The translations under genes and the position numbers were made by a program. From Streptomyces koelreuteriae (GTDB lineage Bacteria > Actinomycetota > Actinomycetes > Streptomycetales > Streptomycetaceae), in assembly GCF_018604545.1 (NCBI RefSeq), contig NZ_CP075896.1, positions 4,278,001 through 4,342,000 of the forward strand: a stretch of 64,000 nt of DNA, written 5' to 3'. Shown piece by piece: positions 1 through 7,537 of the stretch; the first letter of the stretch is position 1; each line of letters begins with the position of its first letter. The notes under the pieces are model-generated. The model ran no database searches and was not told where the DNA came from. It worked only from the letters and a program-made list of their open reading frames with translations.

Positions 1-6
1 GGGTTC

Positions 7-25
7 CCCCTGCTTCAGGCAGGGG
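7..25. other. short hairpin at window start
   Basis: CCCCTGC pairs with GCAGGGG around a 5-nt loop. It lies upstream of the first gene, has no T-tract, and may be the terminator or repeat end of whatever lies left of the window. The rest of bases 1-123 is leader for the first gene, with a GGAAAGGAAC ribosome-binding site ahead of the ATG at 124. Confidence 0.35.
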
Positions 26-123
26 TGTGATGCGCCACTAGGTACGCACAGTGAAGCGATCGACACATGTTGTGATGTGGACCACGGTGTTGCCAGGCGT
101 GCAACGGAAAGGAACGAGCGCTC

Positions 124-789
124 ATGCGCGAGATCCTCGGAAGGCGACGCAGGCTCCTGTCCAAGCGCGGTGACGGGACGCCTGAGCTGATCGGCTCGGC
201 CCTGACCTACGCGACGGAATGGCAGTGGCCCGTACTCCCGGGCGTGGCGGCGGACCCGCAGGTGGCGGGCCGCTGCGGATGCCCCGACCCCGAGTGCACG
301 GTGCCCGGCGCGCACCCCTTCGACCCCGGCCTCCTCGCGGCCACCACCGACGGACGCATGATCCGCTGGTGGTGGGGCAACCGGCCCGCGGCGCCGATCG
401 TCATGGCCACCGGCGGCAAGGCGCCCTGCGCGGTCTCGCTGCCCGCCCTGCCGGCCGCCCGCGCCCTGGAGGCGCTCGACCGCATGGGCATGCGGCTCGG
501 CCCGGTCGTCGCCTCCCCCGCCCGCTGGGCGATTCTTGTGAAGCCGTACTCCATGGAGCAGCTCGGCGAACTGCTCTACGCCAAGGACTTCGTGCCCGGC
601 TCCCTCCGCTTCCACAGCGAGGGCGGCTATCTGGCCCTGCCGCCGTCCGAGACGGGCCAGGGCGAGATCCGCTGGGAGCGGGCGCCGCTGCCCGGCTCCG
701 CCTCTCCGTGGGTGCCCGATGTCGAGGCCGTGGTGGACGCGGTGGTCGAAGCCCTCACTCGTACGGGTGTGAGCGCGCCCGAGTTCTAG
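124..789 (+). CDS. Prim-Pol-like protein, probably catalytically inactive
   Basis: 221 aa. It resembles the N-terminal part of the bifunctional primase/polymerase (Prim-Pol) proteins that Streptomyces carries as stand-alone genes. A short cysteine cluster (CGCPDPEC, about residues 51-58) is followed by GAHPF and a WWW stretch, as in that family. The acidic DxD metal-binding pair expected downstream, seen as GVDLD in the paralogue at 17223-18089, is not evident here; the region reads AVSLPALPAARALEALD. That suggests a non-catalytic nucleic-acid-binding or regulatory relative. The ATG has a good ribosome-binding site (AAAGGAAC). It is probably monocistronic. Family assignment is by resemblance only. 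Confidence 0.7.
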   Translation: MREILGRRRRLLSKRGDGTPELIGSALTYATEWQWPVLPGVAADPQVAGRCGCPDPECTVPGAHPFDPGLLAATTDGRMIRWWWGNRPAAPIVMATGGKAPCAVSLPALPAARALEALDRMGMRLGPVVASPARWAILVKPYSMEQLGELLYAKDFVPGSLRFHSEGGYLALPPSETGQGEIRWERAPLPGSASPWVPDVEAVVDAVVEALTRTGVSAPEF

Positions 790-844
790 GAGCGTCGGGC
801 GCGCCGGGCCCGGCGTGGGCCTCGGGGCGTTAAGTTCCGGGGTC

Positions 845-1492
845 ATGCCGCGTCATGCCCGGGGCCGCTCCCGGGACCCCCGAAAGGCCAGACTGTTCGC
901 CCTCGCGGGCGTCGTGGCGGTGTGCGCGGTCGCACTGCCGCTGGCGGTGGCGTCCGCGGGATCCGTGCATTCCGATCGCCACTCCGGTCTCTCTTCGGAT
1001 CGGCGTTCACAGGACGAGGTACGTCCCTCTCCGGCCGGTCCCTCTCCGCGCAGTGCCTCTCCGGGCGCCGACGACAAGGCGCTCGGGGCGTCCCGAAGCG
1101 CGCCCTCCGCCGTTCCGGGCCTGCCCACACTGGGTCAGGGCCTGGCGACCGCCGTGCGCTGCGGTCCCGAAGTCTCCTCCCCCGACGGCATCGAGGCACA
1201 GACCTGTGTCGTGACGCAGGGTGCGCGGACCTGGGCGCGGACGTACTACCGCAACGCGACCGGCGAGGCGCTGGACGCCGTACTGACCCTGATGGAGCCC
1301 GGTGCCCGGACCGTGCGGATGACGTGTGCGGTGAGCGCCGAGGACGAGCCGCGGACGTGCGAGACGCCCCGGGAGCCGGTGCGAGGGGATCTGGCGGCGT
1401 ACACGGCGGTCGCGGAGTTCGCCCGGCGGGCCGGAGAGGGTCCGCTGCTGCTGCGCTCGGGAAGCAACTCACCGGTGTGGACGGGCAGTTGA
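845..1492 (+). CDS. putative secreted or membrane-anchored protein
   Basis: 215 aa from the ATG at 845; a GTG at 815 is in frame but precedes a poor leader. A basic N-terminus (HARGRSRDPRKAR) leads into a hydrophobic segment, LFALAGVVAVCAVALPLAVA, giving a signal peptide or single anchor. A Ser/Pro-rich linker (about residues 40-90) precedes a globular part with four cysteines (CGPE, TCVV, TCAV, TCET) that could form disulfides outside the cell. No family recognised. Probably exported and surface-located; function unknown. Confidence 0.7.
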   Translation: MPRHARGRSRDPRKARLFALAGVVAVCAVALPLAVASAGSVHSDRHSGLSSDRRSQDEVRPSPAGPSPRSASPGADDKALGASRSAPSAVPGLPTLGQGLATAVRCGPEVSSPDGIEAQTCVVTQGARTWARTYYRNATGEALDAVLTLMEPGARTVRMTCAVSAEDEPRTCETPREPVRGDLAAYTAVAEFARRAGEGPLLLRSGSNSPVWTGS

Positions 1493-1519
1493 CGAGCGGC
1501 TGCGTTCGGTGAACGTTCG

Positions 1520-1657
1520 CGGAGACGAAAAGACCCGGTTGCTGGCGACGGGGGATGCACCAGCAACCGGGCTACAGGAACGGTAACAAGAGATCGGCGG
1601 TTCGCAAATTCGATCTCTCCCTTTCCAGTCACCGACTGGCTTGTCTCCAGCGGGAGT
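1520..1657 (-). ncRNA. candidate structured RNA element, copy 1
   Basis: Read on the minus strand: GTGA-N6-TCAC (1672-1659), small hairpins at 1639-1625 and 1617-1590, the block CTTGTTACC (1590-1582), then a 12-bp hairpin (1571-1560 with 1545-1534) around the 14-nt loop TGCATCCCCCGTCG, followed by TCTTTTCG. The same elements in the same order occur on the plus strand at 14722-14839 with different but complementary stem bases. Read this way the final hairpin plus T-run looks like an intrinsic terminator, so this may be a short transcript with its own control site, or the 3' region of the upstream DUF5926 gene. I do not recognise the family. Confidence 0.4.
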
Positions 1658-1658
1658 T

Positions 1659-1672
1659 GTGAGAGGAGTCAC
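1659..1672 (-). promoter_or_regulatory. CRP-like GTGA-N6-TCAC site
   Basis: On the minus strand the bases read GTGACTCCTCTCAC followed by AAC. A matching site (GTGATACGAGTCAC, also followed by AAC) heads the second copy of the element at 14722. The half-sites match cAMP-receptor-protein-type recognition; Streptomyces Crp sites are usually described as GTG-N6-GNCAC. Binding is inference. Confidence 0.35.
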
Positions 1673-1735
1673 CGGTTTCGGGGCGCACGGGTCCGGCCGG
1701 CCGGGGTGGCGGCCGGCCGGACCCGGTGGCGCACA

Positions 1736-2701
1736 TCAGCTCAGCGTGACCTGCCGGTTGGTGAGGCCGCCGCGGGCGCGGCGCTCGTCCGGGGTGAGCG
1801 GCGTCTCCGTGGCCAGGGCGGCGGCGAGGCGCTCGGCGAACTCCGCCGCCGGCTTCTCCACGTCCTCGGCCGTGACCCCGCTCGGCAGGTCCCACACCGG
1901 CACCGTGAGCCCGTGAGCGCGGAAGGAGCCCACCAGGCGGGTGCCCTCGCCGAGGCTGGAGCGGCCCGCGGCGTGCAGCCGCGCGAGAGCGTCCAGAAGC
2001 TGCTCCTCGGCGTGCGGCATGACCCACCGCAGATGGTTCTTCTCCGGCGTCTCGCACCAGTAGGCGGCGTCCACGCTCTGGAGCTTGACGGTCGGGATGG
2101 CCGCGGCGTTGGCCCGCTCCAGGGAGGCGGTCACCTCCGGCGTGGCGTTCTCCGTGTCCGGGACCCAGAACTCGAAGCCGCTGTGCACTTCTGGCTCGAA
2201 GGTGCCCTCCGGGTCGAGCAGATCCTGCAGCCGCGGACCGTCGGCCGGGGCGCGGCGGCCCTGCACCGGTGTACCGGGCTCGGCCTCCAGGGCGCGCTGG
2301 AGGGTATCGGCGAGGTCGCGGCTGATGTCGCCGGAGGAGGTGTCGTTCTGCAGGCCGAGCAGGACCGAGCCGTCGTCGCGGCGCAGGGCGGGCCAGGCCA
2401 TCGGCAGGACCGTGGCCAGGGTGACCGCGGGGACGCCCTCAGGCAGGCCGTCCTTGAGAGGCAGCCCGACCGTCGCCGCCGGGACCAGCTCGCGCAGGGC
2501 CACCCAGTCGCACTCGCCGGGCAGGCCCTCGAAGGGGCGGTGCACCAGCTCGGTCGCGGCGTGGGACGCGGCCCGGCCGTGACAGGCCTTGTAGCGGCGG
2601 CCGCTGCCGCAGGGGCAGGGCTCGCGGGCGCCTACAACCGGGACCTCGCCATCCGTGATCTGCGGGCGCTTGGCCTTCGTCTGGGGTCGCTTCTTGGCCA
2701 T
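1736..2701 (-). CDS. DUF5926 family protein with SEC-C motif
   Basis: 321 aa. A basic Lys-rich start (MAKKRPQTKAKRP) is followed by the SEC-C zinc-binding motif PCPCGSGRRYKACHG (about residues 29-43), the Cys/His knuckle found at the end of SecA and in many stand-alone proteins. The remaining roughly 270 residues match the actinobacterial DUF5926 family in length and layout. Function is unknown. SEC-C motifs usually mediate protein or ribosome contact through zinc, so an adaptor role is plausible. ATG start. It is followed on the same strand by the candidate RNA/terminator element at 1520-1657. Confidence 0.85.
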   Translation of the reverse strand: MAKKRPQTKAKRPQITDGEVPVVGAREPCPCGSGRRYKACHGRAASHAATELVHRPFEGLPGECDWVALRELVPAATVGLPLKDGLPEGVPAVTLATVLPMAWPALRRDDGSVLLGLQNDTSSGDISRDLADTLQRALEAEPGTPVQGRRAPADGPRLQDLLDPEGTFEPEVHSGFEFWVPDTENATPEVTASLERANAAAIPTVKLQSVDAAYWCETPEKNHLRWVMPHAEEQLLDALARLHAAGRSSLGEGTRLVGSFRAHGLTVPVWDLPSGVTAEDVEKPAAEFAERLAAALATETPLTPDERRARGGLTNRQVTLS

Positions 2702-2809
2702 CGATGGTCTCCCGGTTACGGCTCGTCTCGTACGGTCGCGAGCCTAGCCGTTCGGGCTCCGGGCGACGGGATCCTGTGGACAACACTCGGTCCAGCGCGG
2801 CGTACGGGA

Positions 2810-2850
2810 GCTCAGCCCTCAGCCTTCAGCGCTCAGCCCTCAGCCTTCAG
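2810..2850. repeat. 21-bp tandem duplication
   Basis: Two copies of GCTCAGCCCTCAGCCTTCAG sit head to tail. The second copy supplies the stop codon and last codon of the HATPase gene ending at 2847, so replication slippage has probably shaped that 3' end. Confidence 0.8.
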
Positions 2851-3485
2851 TCCATGTCCTCGAAGGCGTCCGCGAAGTCGAGTCCGGGTATCTGCGAGAC
2901 CGCCGGGGCCGCGACGCGCGTCACGAAGTCGTCGCGGCGATGGCCGGCGTCCGGGTCGTACACGTCGTCGTGGACGATGACCCACACCGTGACCTCGCCG
3001 CGGATGTCGTCGCGGACGCCCCAGTCGTCGGCCAGCGCGGTGATGATGTTCAGCCCGCGGCCGCCGTGCGCCGTGACCGACGGGGTCGCCGGGGCGGGGC
3101 GGGTCGGGCCGCCGCCGTCCGTGACCTCGACGATGAGTCGGCCGGCCGTGTCCACACGCCACGCGGCACGGACGTCGCCGTCACCGGACAGCGCGTCGCC
3201 GAGTGGCCTGCCGTGTTTGCACGCGTTGCTCAAAAGTTCGGAAAGGATCAGTACGGCGTCGTCGATGACCGAATCCGCTACGCCACCGCTGCGCAACTGT
3301 GAACGCATACGGTGCCTTGCTTTCCCCACGCCCGCAGGGCCATGGGGTACGGCCATGCTCGACGACGTGGGCACCTCCTGTGCCACCACCAACGCCACCC
3401 CCGAGACCTCCTTCGCCCCACGCCACGGTGTGGATGCCCCATTGGCCTGAACCGGAAACCGGCCAATCAACGTCCTGTGACGCAT
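2847..3485 (-). CDS. ATP-binding protein, RsbW/SpoIIAB-like lone HATPase
   Basis: 212 aa. It has an isolated GHKL ATPase fold with N-box SELLSNACKHG (about residues 84-94), G1 box VTDGGG and G2 box GGRGLNI, but no histidine phospho-acceptor or membrane segment. This is the typical layout of the very numerous Streptomyces anti-sigma-factor-like serine kinases, which bind or phosphorylate STAS antagonists or alternative sigma factors. A STAS gene lies at 45745-46098 and SigB-type sigma genes at 52724-54818, but nothing links them specifically. The N-terminal 35 residues are variable, so the true start could be internal. Confidence 0.85.
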   Translation of the reverse strand: MRHRTLIGRFPVQANGASTPWRGAKEVSGVALVVAQEVPTSSSMAVPHGPAGVGKARHRMRSQLRSGGVADSVIDDAVLILSELLSNACKHGRPLGDALSGDGDVRAAWRVDTAGRLIVEVTDGGGPTRPAPATPSVTAHGGRGLNIITALADDWGVRDDIRGEVTVWVIVHDDVYDPDAGHRRDDFVTRVAAPAVSQIPGLDFADAFEDMD

Positions 3486-3638
3486 TCACCACGATCGAAT
3501 ACGGACCGAACGCGCCGGAGCACTCCCCGTAATCACGTGGCTGGATTTCGTCGGTGTGGCCGAGACGGGAGGATCCCGCCCGTCAAGGCGTGAGGTCAAG
3601 GGGTGTGCGTGGGTCTGGTGGGACTTGTGCGGCCGGGC

Positions 3639-4466
3639 TCAGCGGCCGAGGCGGTCCAGCACGGCGCGCGGACGGTTGGTGATGATGGCGTCGATACCGA
3701 GGTCGATGCAGAGATCCACGTCCTCCGGCTCGTTCACGGTCCACACGTGCACCTGGTGGCCGGCCCGCTTCAGGCGCTCCACATAGACGGGGTGGTTGCG
3801 CACGATCCGGATCGAGGGGCCCGCGATCCCCACGCCCGGGGGCAGCCGCCCGTCGCGCAGACGGGGCGAGACGAACTGCGTCAGATAGACCGTCGGCAGG
3901 GTCGGCGAGGCGGCGCGCACCCGGTGCAGCGAGCGGGCCGAGAAGCTCATCACCCGCACCCGGGACTCCTCGGCGGTGGCCGGGGCGTCGAGGCCGAAGC
4001 GCTTCAGCAGGGCCAGCAGCCGCTCCTCGACCTGTCCCGCCCAGCGGGTGGGGTGCTTGGTCTCGATGGCCAGTTCCACCGGGCGCCCGGCGTCGGCGAC
4101 GAGTGAGAGCAGCCGCTCCAGGGTGAGTACGGAGGTCGCCTCGCGGTCCTCCGGGGGGTGCTCCCAGTCGGGTTCCTCGTCGCGCCCTTTCCAGGCCTCG
4201 CGCGTCTTCCACGAGCCGAAGTCCAGGGCGGCGAGGTCGGCGAGCTCCAGGGCGGAGACCGCGCCCCGGCCGTTGGACGTACGGTTGATCCGGCGGTCGT
4301 GCACGCACACGAGATGGCCGTCGGCGGTGAGGCGCACATCGCACTCGAGGGCGTCCGCGCCGTCCTCGATCGCCTTGGTGTAGGCGGCCAGGGTGTGCTC
4401 CGGGGCCTCCTCGGAGGCTCCGCGGTGGGCGACGACTTGAATCACATGCTGCCGTGCGTGGGTCAC
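3639..4466 (-). CDS. glycerophosphodiester phosphodiesterase
   Basis: 275 aa from a GTG at 4466. It hydrolyses glycerophosphodiesters to sn-glycerol 3-phosphate and an alcohol. The GDPD TIM-barrel signature is complete: HRGASEEAPEHT near the N-terminus with the catalytic His, then ALECDVRLTADG with metal-binding Glu/Asp, and VCVHD with the second catalytic His. The C-terminal VWTVNEPED and IITNRP are typical. There is no signal peptide, so it is cytosolic and probably recycles phospholipid head groups. An upstream extension to 4526 is open but non-conserved in character. It is divergent from the HtrA-type gene across a 288-bp intergenic region. Confidence 0.92.
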   Translation of the reverse strand: MTHARQHVIQVVAHRGASEEAPEHTLAAYTKAIEDGADALECDVRLTADGHLVCVHDRRINRTSNGRGAVSALELADLAALDFGSWKTREAWKGRDEEPDWEHPPEDREATSVLTLERLLSLVADAGRPVELAIETKHPTRWAGQVEERLLALLKRFGLDAPATAEESRVRVMSFSARSLHRVRAASPTLPTVYLTQFVSPRLRDGRLPPGVGIAGPSIRIVRNHPVYVERLKRAGHQVHVWTVNEPEDVDLCIDLGIDAIITNRPRAVLDRLGR

Positions 4467-4754
4467 CGCGTCATGGTGCCACCGAGTCCGGGTACGCGTC
4501 CGGTCGTACGGACTCGACGGATTCACAGGTCCGTACGGAGGCGTTGGAATTGCATACTTTTAGCTGGTAATGACCTATATAAAGAATGGCCGCGGACCCA
4601 CAGCCACCGCTTATGGTGCTCTGACGTCCCGTGGGAAAAGCTGACGGCATACAAAGGGACAAGCACAGCTGTATCGCGCCGGACCGTCGCCAGCGTGAAA
4701 AAGCGTGACCGAGTGCGACCCAGGAAAAGCAGCCGTGGATCGAGGAGAGAAGCT
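4467..4754. promoter_or_regulatory. divergent intergenic region with an AT-rich core
   Basis: No gene is seen. Bases about 4543-4605 are far more AT-rich than their surroundings (TTGCATACTTTTAGC, TAATGACCTATATAAAG). This is the expected place for divergent promoters of the phosphodiesterase and the protease. TATATA and TAATGA can both serve as -10-like hexamers. The ribosome-binding site GAGGAGAG precedes the GTG at 4755. Confidence 0.5.
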
Positions 4755-6251
4755 GTGAGCACCGAGAACGAGGGCACCGCGGTACCCCCCGCCCCGTCCG
4801 CACCCCCCGTGCCGGTGGACGCTCCCGCTGCTCCGGCGCCCCAGGGGCCGTACGGGCAGGACGCCCGGGGGCAGGCCGCCCATGCGGAGGGCGCTCCCGG
4901 CGGCGCCGGCCACCCCGGCGCCTCCTCCTCCGCCCCCGACCCCTCCTGGCCGCCGCCCCCGCCGCCGGCCACCCCGTCGTACGGCGACGGGGGTGCTGGA
5001 CCGTCGTACGGCGACGGTGGTGCCGGATCGTCGTACGGCGACGGTGGTGCCGGACCGTCGTACGGCGATGGCGGTGCGGGATACGGAGCGGGCGGCTGGG
5101 GTTCCTCCTACCAGCAGCCGGCGCCGAAGCCCGGCCGCGGCCGGGGCGGCCTGGTCGTCGCGATCCTGGCGGCCGCGCTGCTCGCGGGCGGTCTGGGCGG
5201 CGGCCTCGGCTACACCCTGGCGAAGAACAACGACGAGAGCTCCGGCTCCACGACCGTCTCCGCCTCCACCAGCGGCGGCGACGTCAAGCGCGACCCGGGC
5301 ACGGTCGCGGGCGTGGCCGCCAAGGCGCTGCCGAGCACGGTCACGATCGAGGCCGAGAGCAACAGCGGCGAGGGCGGCACCGGCACGGGCTTCGTCTTCG
5401 ACAAGCAGGGCCACATCGTCACCAACAACCACGTGGTGGCGGGCGCGGTGGACGGCGGCAAGCTCACGGCGACCTTCCCGAGCGGCAAGAAGTACGACGC
5501 CGAGGTGGTCGGCCACGCGCAGGGCTACGACGTGGCGGTCATCAAGCTCAAGAACGCCCCCTCCGACCTGAAGCCCCTCACCCTCGGCGACTCGGACAAG
5601 GTGGCCGTCGGCGACGCGACCATCGCGATCGGCGCCCCCTTCGGTCTGTCCGACACGGTGACGACGGGCATCATCAGCGCCAAGAACCGCCCGGTGGCCT
5701 CCAGCGACGGCAGCGGCAGCCAGGCGTCGTACATGAGCGCCCTGCAGACCGACGCCTCGATCAACCCGGGCAACTCCGGCGGTCCGCTGCTGGACGCGCA
5801 GGGCAACGTCATCGGCATCAACTCCGCGATCCAGTCCACCGGCAACGGCGGCTTCGGCACCGGCCAGTCCGGCTCGATCGGCCTGGGCTTCGCCATCCCG
5901 ATCAACCAGGCCGAGTACGTCGCCCAGGAGCTGATCAAGACCGGCAAGCCGGTGTACGCGAAGATCGGCGCGTCCGTCTCCCTGGACGACAGCTCGAGCG
6001 GCGCGCAGATCACCGACCAGGGCGCGGGCGGCGCGGCACCGGTCGAGCCCGGCGGCCCGGCCGCGAAGGCGGGCCTCAAGCCCGGTGACGTCATCACCAA
6101 GCTCGACGACCGGGTGATCGACTCCGGCCCCACCCTGATCGGCGAGATCTGGACCCACAAGCCCGGCGACAAGGTCACGATCACCTACGAGCGCGGCGGC
6201 AAGCAGCAGACGGTCGACGTCACCCTGGGCTCGCGCACCGGCGACAGCTGA
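4755..6251 (+). CDS. membrane-anchored HtrA/DegP-type serine protease with PDZ domain
   Basis: 498 aa from a GTG at 4755 with a strong GAGGAGAG site. Residues 1-125 are a cytosolic, disordered Pro/Gly/Ala-rich tail ending in four copies of a SYGDGGAG-type repeat. One membrane segment follows (about 130-155, GGLVVAILAAALLAGGLGGG). The trypsin-like domain holds the triad His226 (TNNHVV), Asp259 (YDVAVIKL) and Ser341 (GNSGGP). A C-terminal PDZ domain (about 395-490) contains GLKPGDVITKLDD. The fold faces the outside, where HtrA proteins degrade or chaperone misfolded proteins under envelope stress. tRNA-Ser(UGA) begins 43 bp downstream. Confidence 0.93.
   Translation: MSTENEGTAVPPAPSAPPVPVDAPAAPAPQGPYGQDARGQAAHAEGAPGGAGHPGASSSAPDPSWPPPPPPATPSYGDGGAGPSYGDGGAGSSYGDGGAGPSYGDGGAGYGAGGWGSSYQQPAPKPGRGRGGLVVAILAAALLAGGLGGGLGYTLAKNNDESSGSTTVSASTSGGDVKRDPGTVAGVAAKALPSTVTIEAESNSGEGGTGTGFVFDKQGHIVTNNHVVAGAVDGGKLTATFPSGKKYDAEVVGHAQGYDVAVIKLKNAPSDLKPLTLGDSDKVAVGDATIAIGAPFGLSDTVTTGIISAKNRPVASSDGSGSQASYMSALQTDASINPGNSGGPLLDAQGNVIGINSAIQSTGNGGFGTGQSGSIGLGFAIPINQAEYVAQELIKTGKPVYAKIGASVSLDDSSSGAQITDQGAGGAAPVEPGGPAAKAGLKPGDVITKLDDRVIDSGPTLIGEIWTHKPGDKVTITYERGGKQQTVDVTLGSRTGDS
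4974..5081 (+). repeat. four 27-bp tandem repeats inside the HtrA-type gene
   Basis: Four in-frame 27-bp units encode the nine-residue repeat PSYGDGGAG and variants, in the cytosolic tail before the membrane segment. Units differ by only a few bases, so copy number is probably variable between strains. Confidence 0.9.
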
Positions 6252-6294
6252 CCCGTTACCCTTGTCCCCGCGCCGCCGATCACGGCCGGCGCGG

Positions 6295-6381
6295 GGAGGC
6301 GTGCCCGAGCGGCCGAAGGGAACGGTCTTGAAAACCGTCGTGGCAGCGATGTCACCGTGGGTTCAAATCCCACCGCCTCCG
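6295..6381 (+). tRNA. tRNA-Ser(UGA)
   Basis: An 87-nt class II tRNA. Acceptor arm GGAGGCG pairs with CGCCTCC, anticodon TGA sits in GTCTTGAAAACC, there is a long variable arm, and the T-loop is GGTTCAAATCC. CCA is not encoded. Its 3' half (6340-6366) recurs at 7452-7478 with 26 of 27 bases identical, marking the gene as an integration target. Confidence 0.97.
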
Positions 6382-6397
6382 CGTGGTGAGCAGTGAG

Positions 6398-6436
6398 AAC
6401 GGCCCCTGACCTGGGTGTTTGGTCAGGGGCCGTTTT
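6398..6436 (+). terminator. intrinsic terminator after tRNA-Ser
   Basis: AACGGCCCCTGACC pairs perfectly with GGTCAGGGGCCGTT over a 9-nt loop and ends in TTTT. It lies 16 bp after the tRNA, inside the tRNA-flanked islet. Confidence 0.9.
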
Positions 6437-6554
6437 CGTGTCCCTGTTCGACAGGGCGGCGGATCTGAGTACCTGTGCTCATGTGCGGTGCCCCGCTGCT
6501 ACACGACGCTGACCGCATGCACTTAGTGGATCGTCATCTGCAGATGGGGCGGCA

Positions 6555-6875
6555 GTGGGCATGAGGCGGGGGAATGAGCCGTCAATCGGTCAGGAGATCG
6601 GGGCCGGCGTGGCGCTGCTCGTCATCGACTTCATGGTCATCGCCTGGTCGGTGTACGGCTATGGGATAGCGGGGTGGGCCGACAGCTACGAAAGCGACGG
6701 TGTCCGTCCGACGAGTGCGTCGCATGCGGCGTCGCATGCGGCGTGGCTTCTGGGAGGCGGCGCGGTGCTCACAGGCGGTGGCCTCCTCGCCCTGGGATTG
6801 CGTATCCCTGGCGTCGTGCAGTTGGTTGTCCTCGGGGGCGGGGCGGTGTACTTCTCTTCACTTGCTTCCGGTTGA
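6555..6875 (+). CDS. small predicted membrane protein (islet gene)
   Basis: 106 aa from a GTG (an ATG at 6561 is also possible). Two or three hydrophobic segments are visible: GAGVALLVIDFMVIAWSVYG, a central LLGGGAVLTGGGLLALGLRI and a final VVQLVVLGGGAVYFS. A charged loop with a repeated SHAASHAAW element separates them. No family is confidently recognised. It lies between the tRNA-Ser gene and the copied tRNA 3' half, so it probably arrived with the integrated element. Confidence 0.6.
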   Translation: MGMRRGNEPSIGQEIGAGVALLVIDFMVIAWSVYGYGIAGWADSYESDGVRPTSASHAASHAAWLLGGGAVLTGGGLLALGLRIPGVVQLVVLGGGAVYFSSLASG

Positions 6876-6961
6876 CAGCCACCCCGGCTCCCATCCCGGC
6901 TGCGTTCCTGGGCGGTGCTGCCCCATGCCACGCCTTCACCGGCGTCTGCTTCTCCGAGCAC

Positions 6962-7492
6962 ATGCAGAGACATCCCGAGAGAACGCCCCGGGAGTGGCTG
7001 CTGGCCCTACGCGAGCAGGCACTCGACACGGCGTACCAAGGGTTGTTGGAGAAGGGGCTGGTACGGAAGCGGGGGCGGCGAGTTCTCGGTGTCTTCGGGT
7101 CGGTGACGTACCCGGTCACGGGTCTGTCGGAACTCGTGGTGCTGCGCGGGCGGTTGGCGGCCGTCCTCGTGCAGGGTCAGGAACCCGATGAGCGCACTGC
7201 GGCGCTGATCACCGTGCTGCATCATGCGGGACTTCAGGCCGTCACGCCGCAGGTGACCGATGAGCGTCTGAGCGGGATCGCCGAGGGGCAGGACTCGGTC
7301 GCGGCACCCGGCGACGCGATCCGCACCACGGTCGCCGCTCTCACCGCCCGCTCTGTAGGGCTTCCGTCAGCGGTCGAGGCGAGTGGCGTGGCGTCAGAGG
7401 TCGGTAGGCTGGCGTCACTTCGCCCCAAGTGGGGAGGGGTAGGGGGTAGTTGTGGCAGCGATGTCATCGTGGGTTCAAGTTGTCGAGCGTGA
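6962..7492 (+). pseudogene. truncated GPP34-family protein fragment
   Basis: The frame encodes a fragment resembling the C-terminal two thirds of bacterial GPP34 (Golgi phosphoprotein 3-like) proteins: TPREWLLALREQALDTAY, LLEKGLVRKRGRRVLG, then a helical LRGRLAAVLVQG segment and DERTAALITVLHHAGL. The N-terminal 50 or so residues normal for the family are missing and no ribosome-binding site precedes the first ATG (6962). The 3' end runs through the duplicated tRNA-Ser sequence, so the last 15 residues are junction-derived. Probably a decayed relic; expression of a shortened protein cannot be excluded. Confidence 0.6.
7452..7478 (+). repeat. degenerate attachment site: copy of tRNA-Ser 3' half
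   Basis: 27 bp match the tRNA-Ser variable arm/T-arm at 6340-6366 with a single C-to-T change. Together they bracket 1.1 kb in direct orientation, the expected product of tRNA-directed integration. No integrase remains between them. Confidence 0.75.
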
Positions 7493-7537
7493 GTTTGCTC
7501 GGTGGCCCTCTCGCGTATTCGTCGTGGAAGGGGGCGT

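Noticed and set aside
7452..7478. A second tRNA gene
   Set aside because: Only the variable arm/T-arm portion is present; acceptor and anticodon arms are missing.
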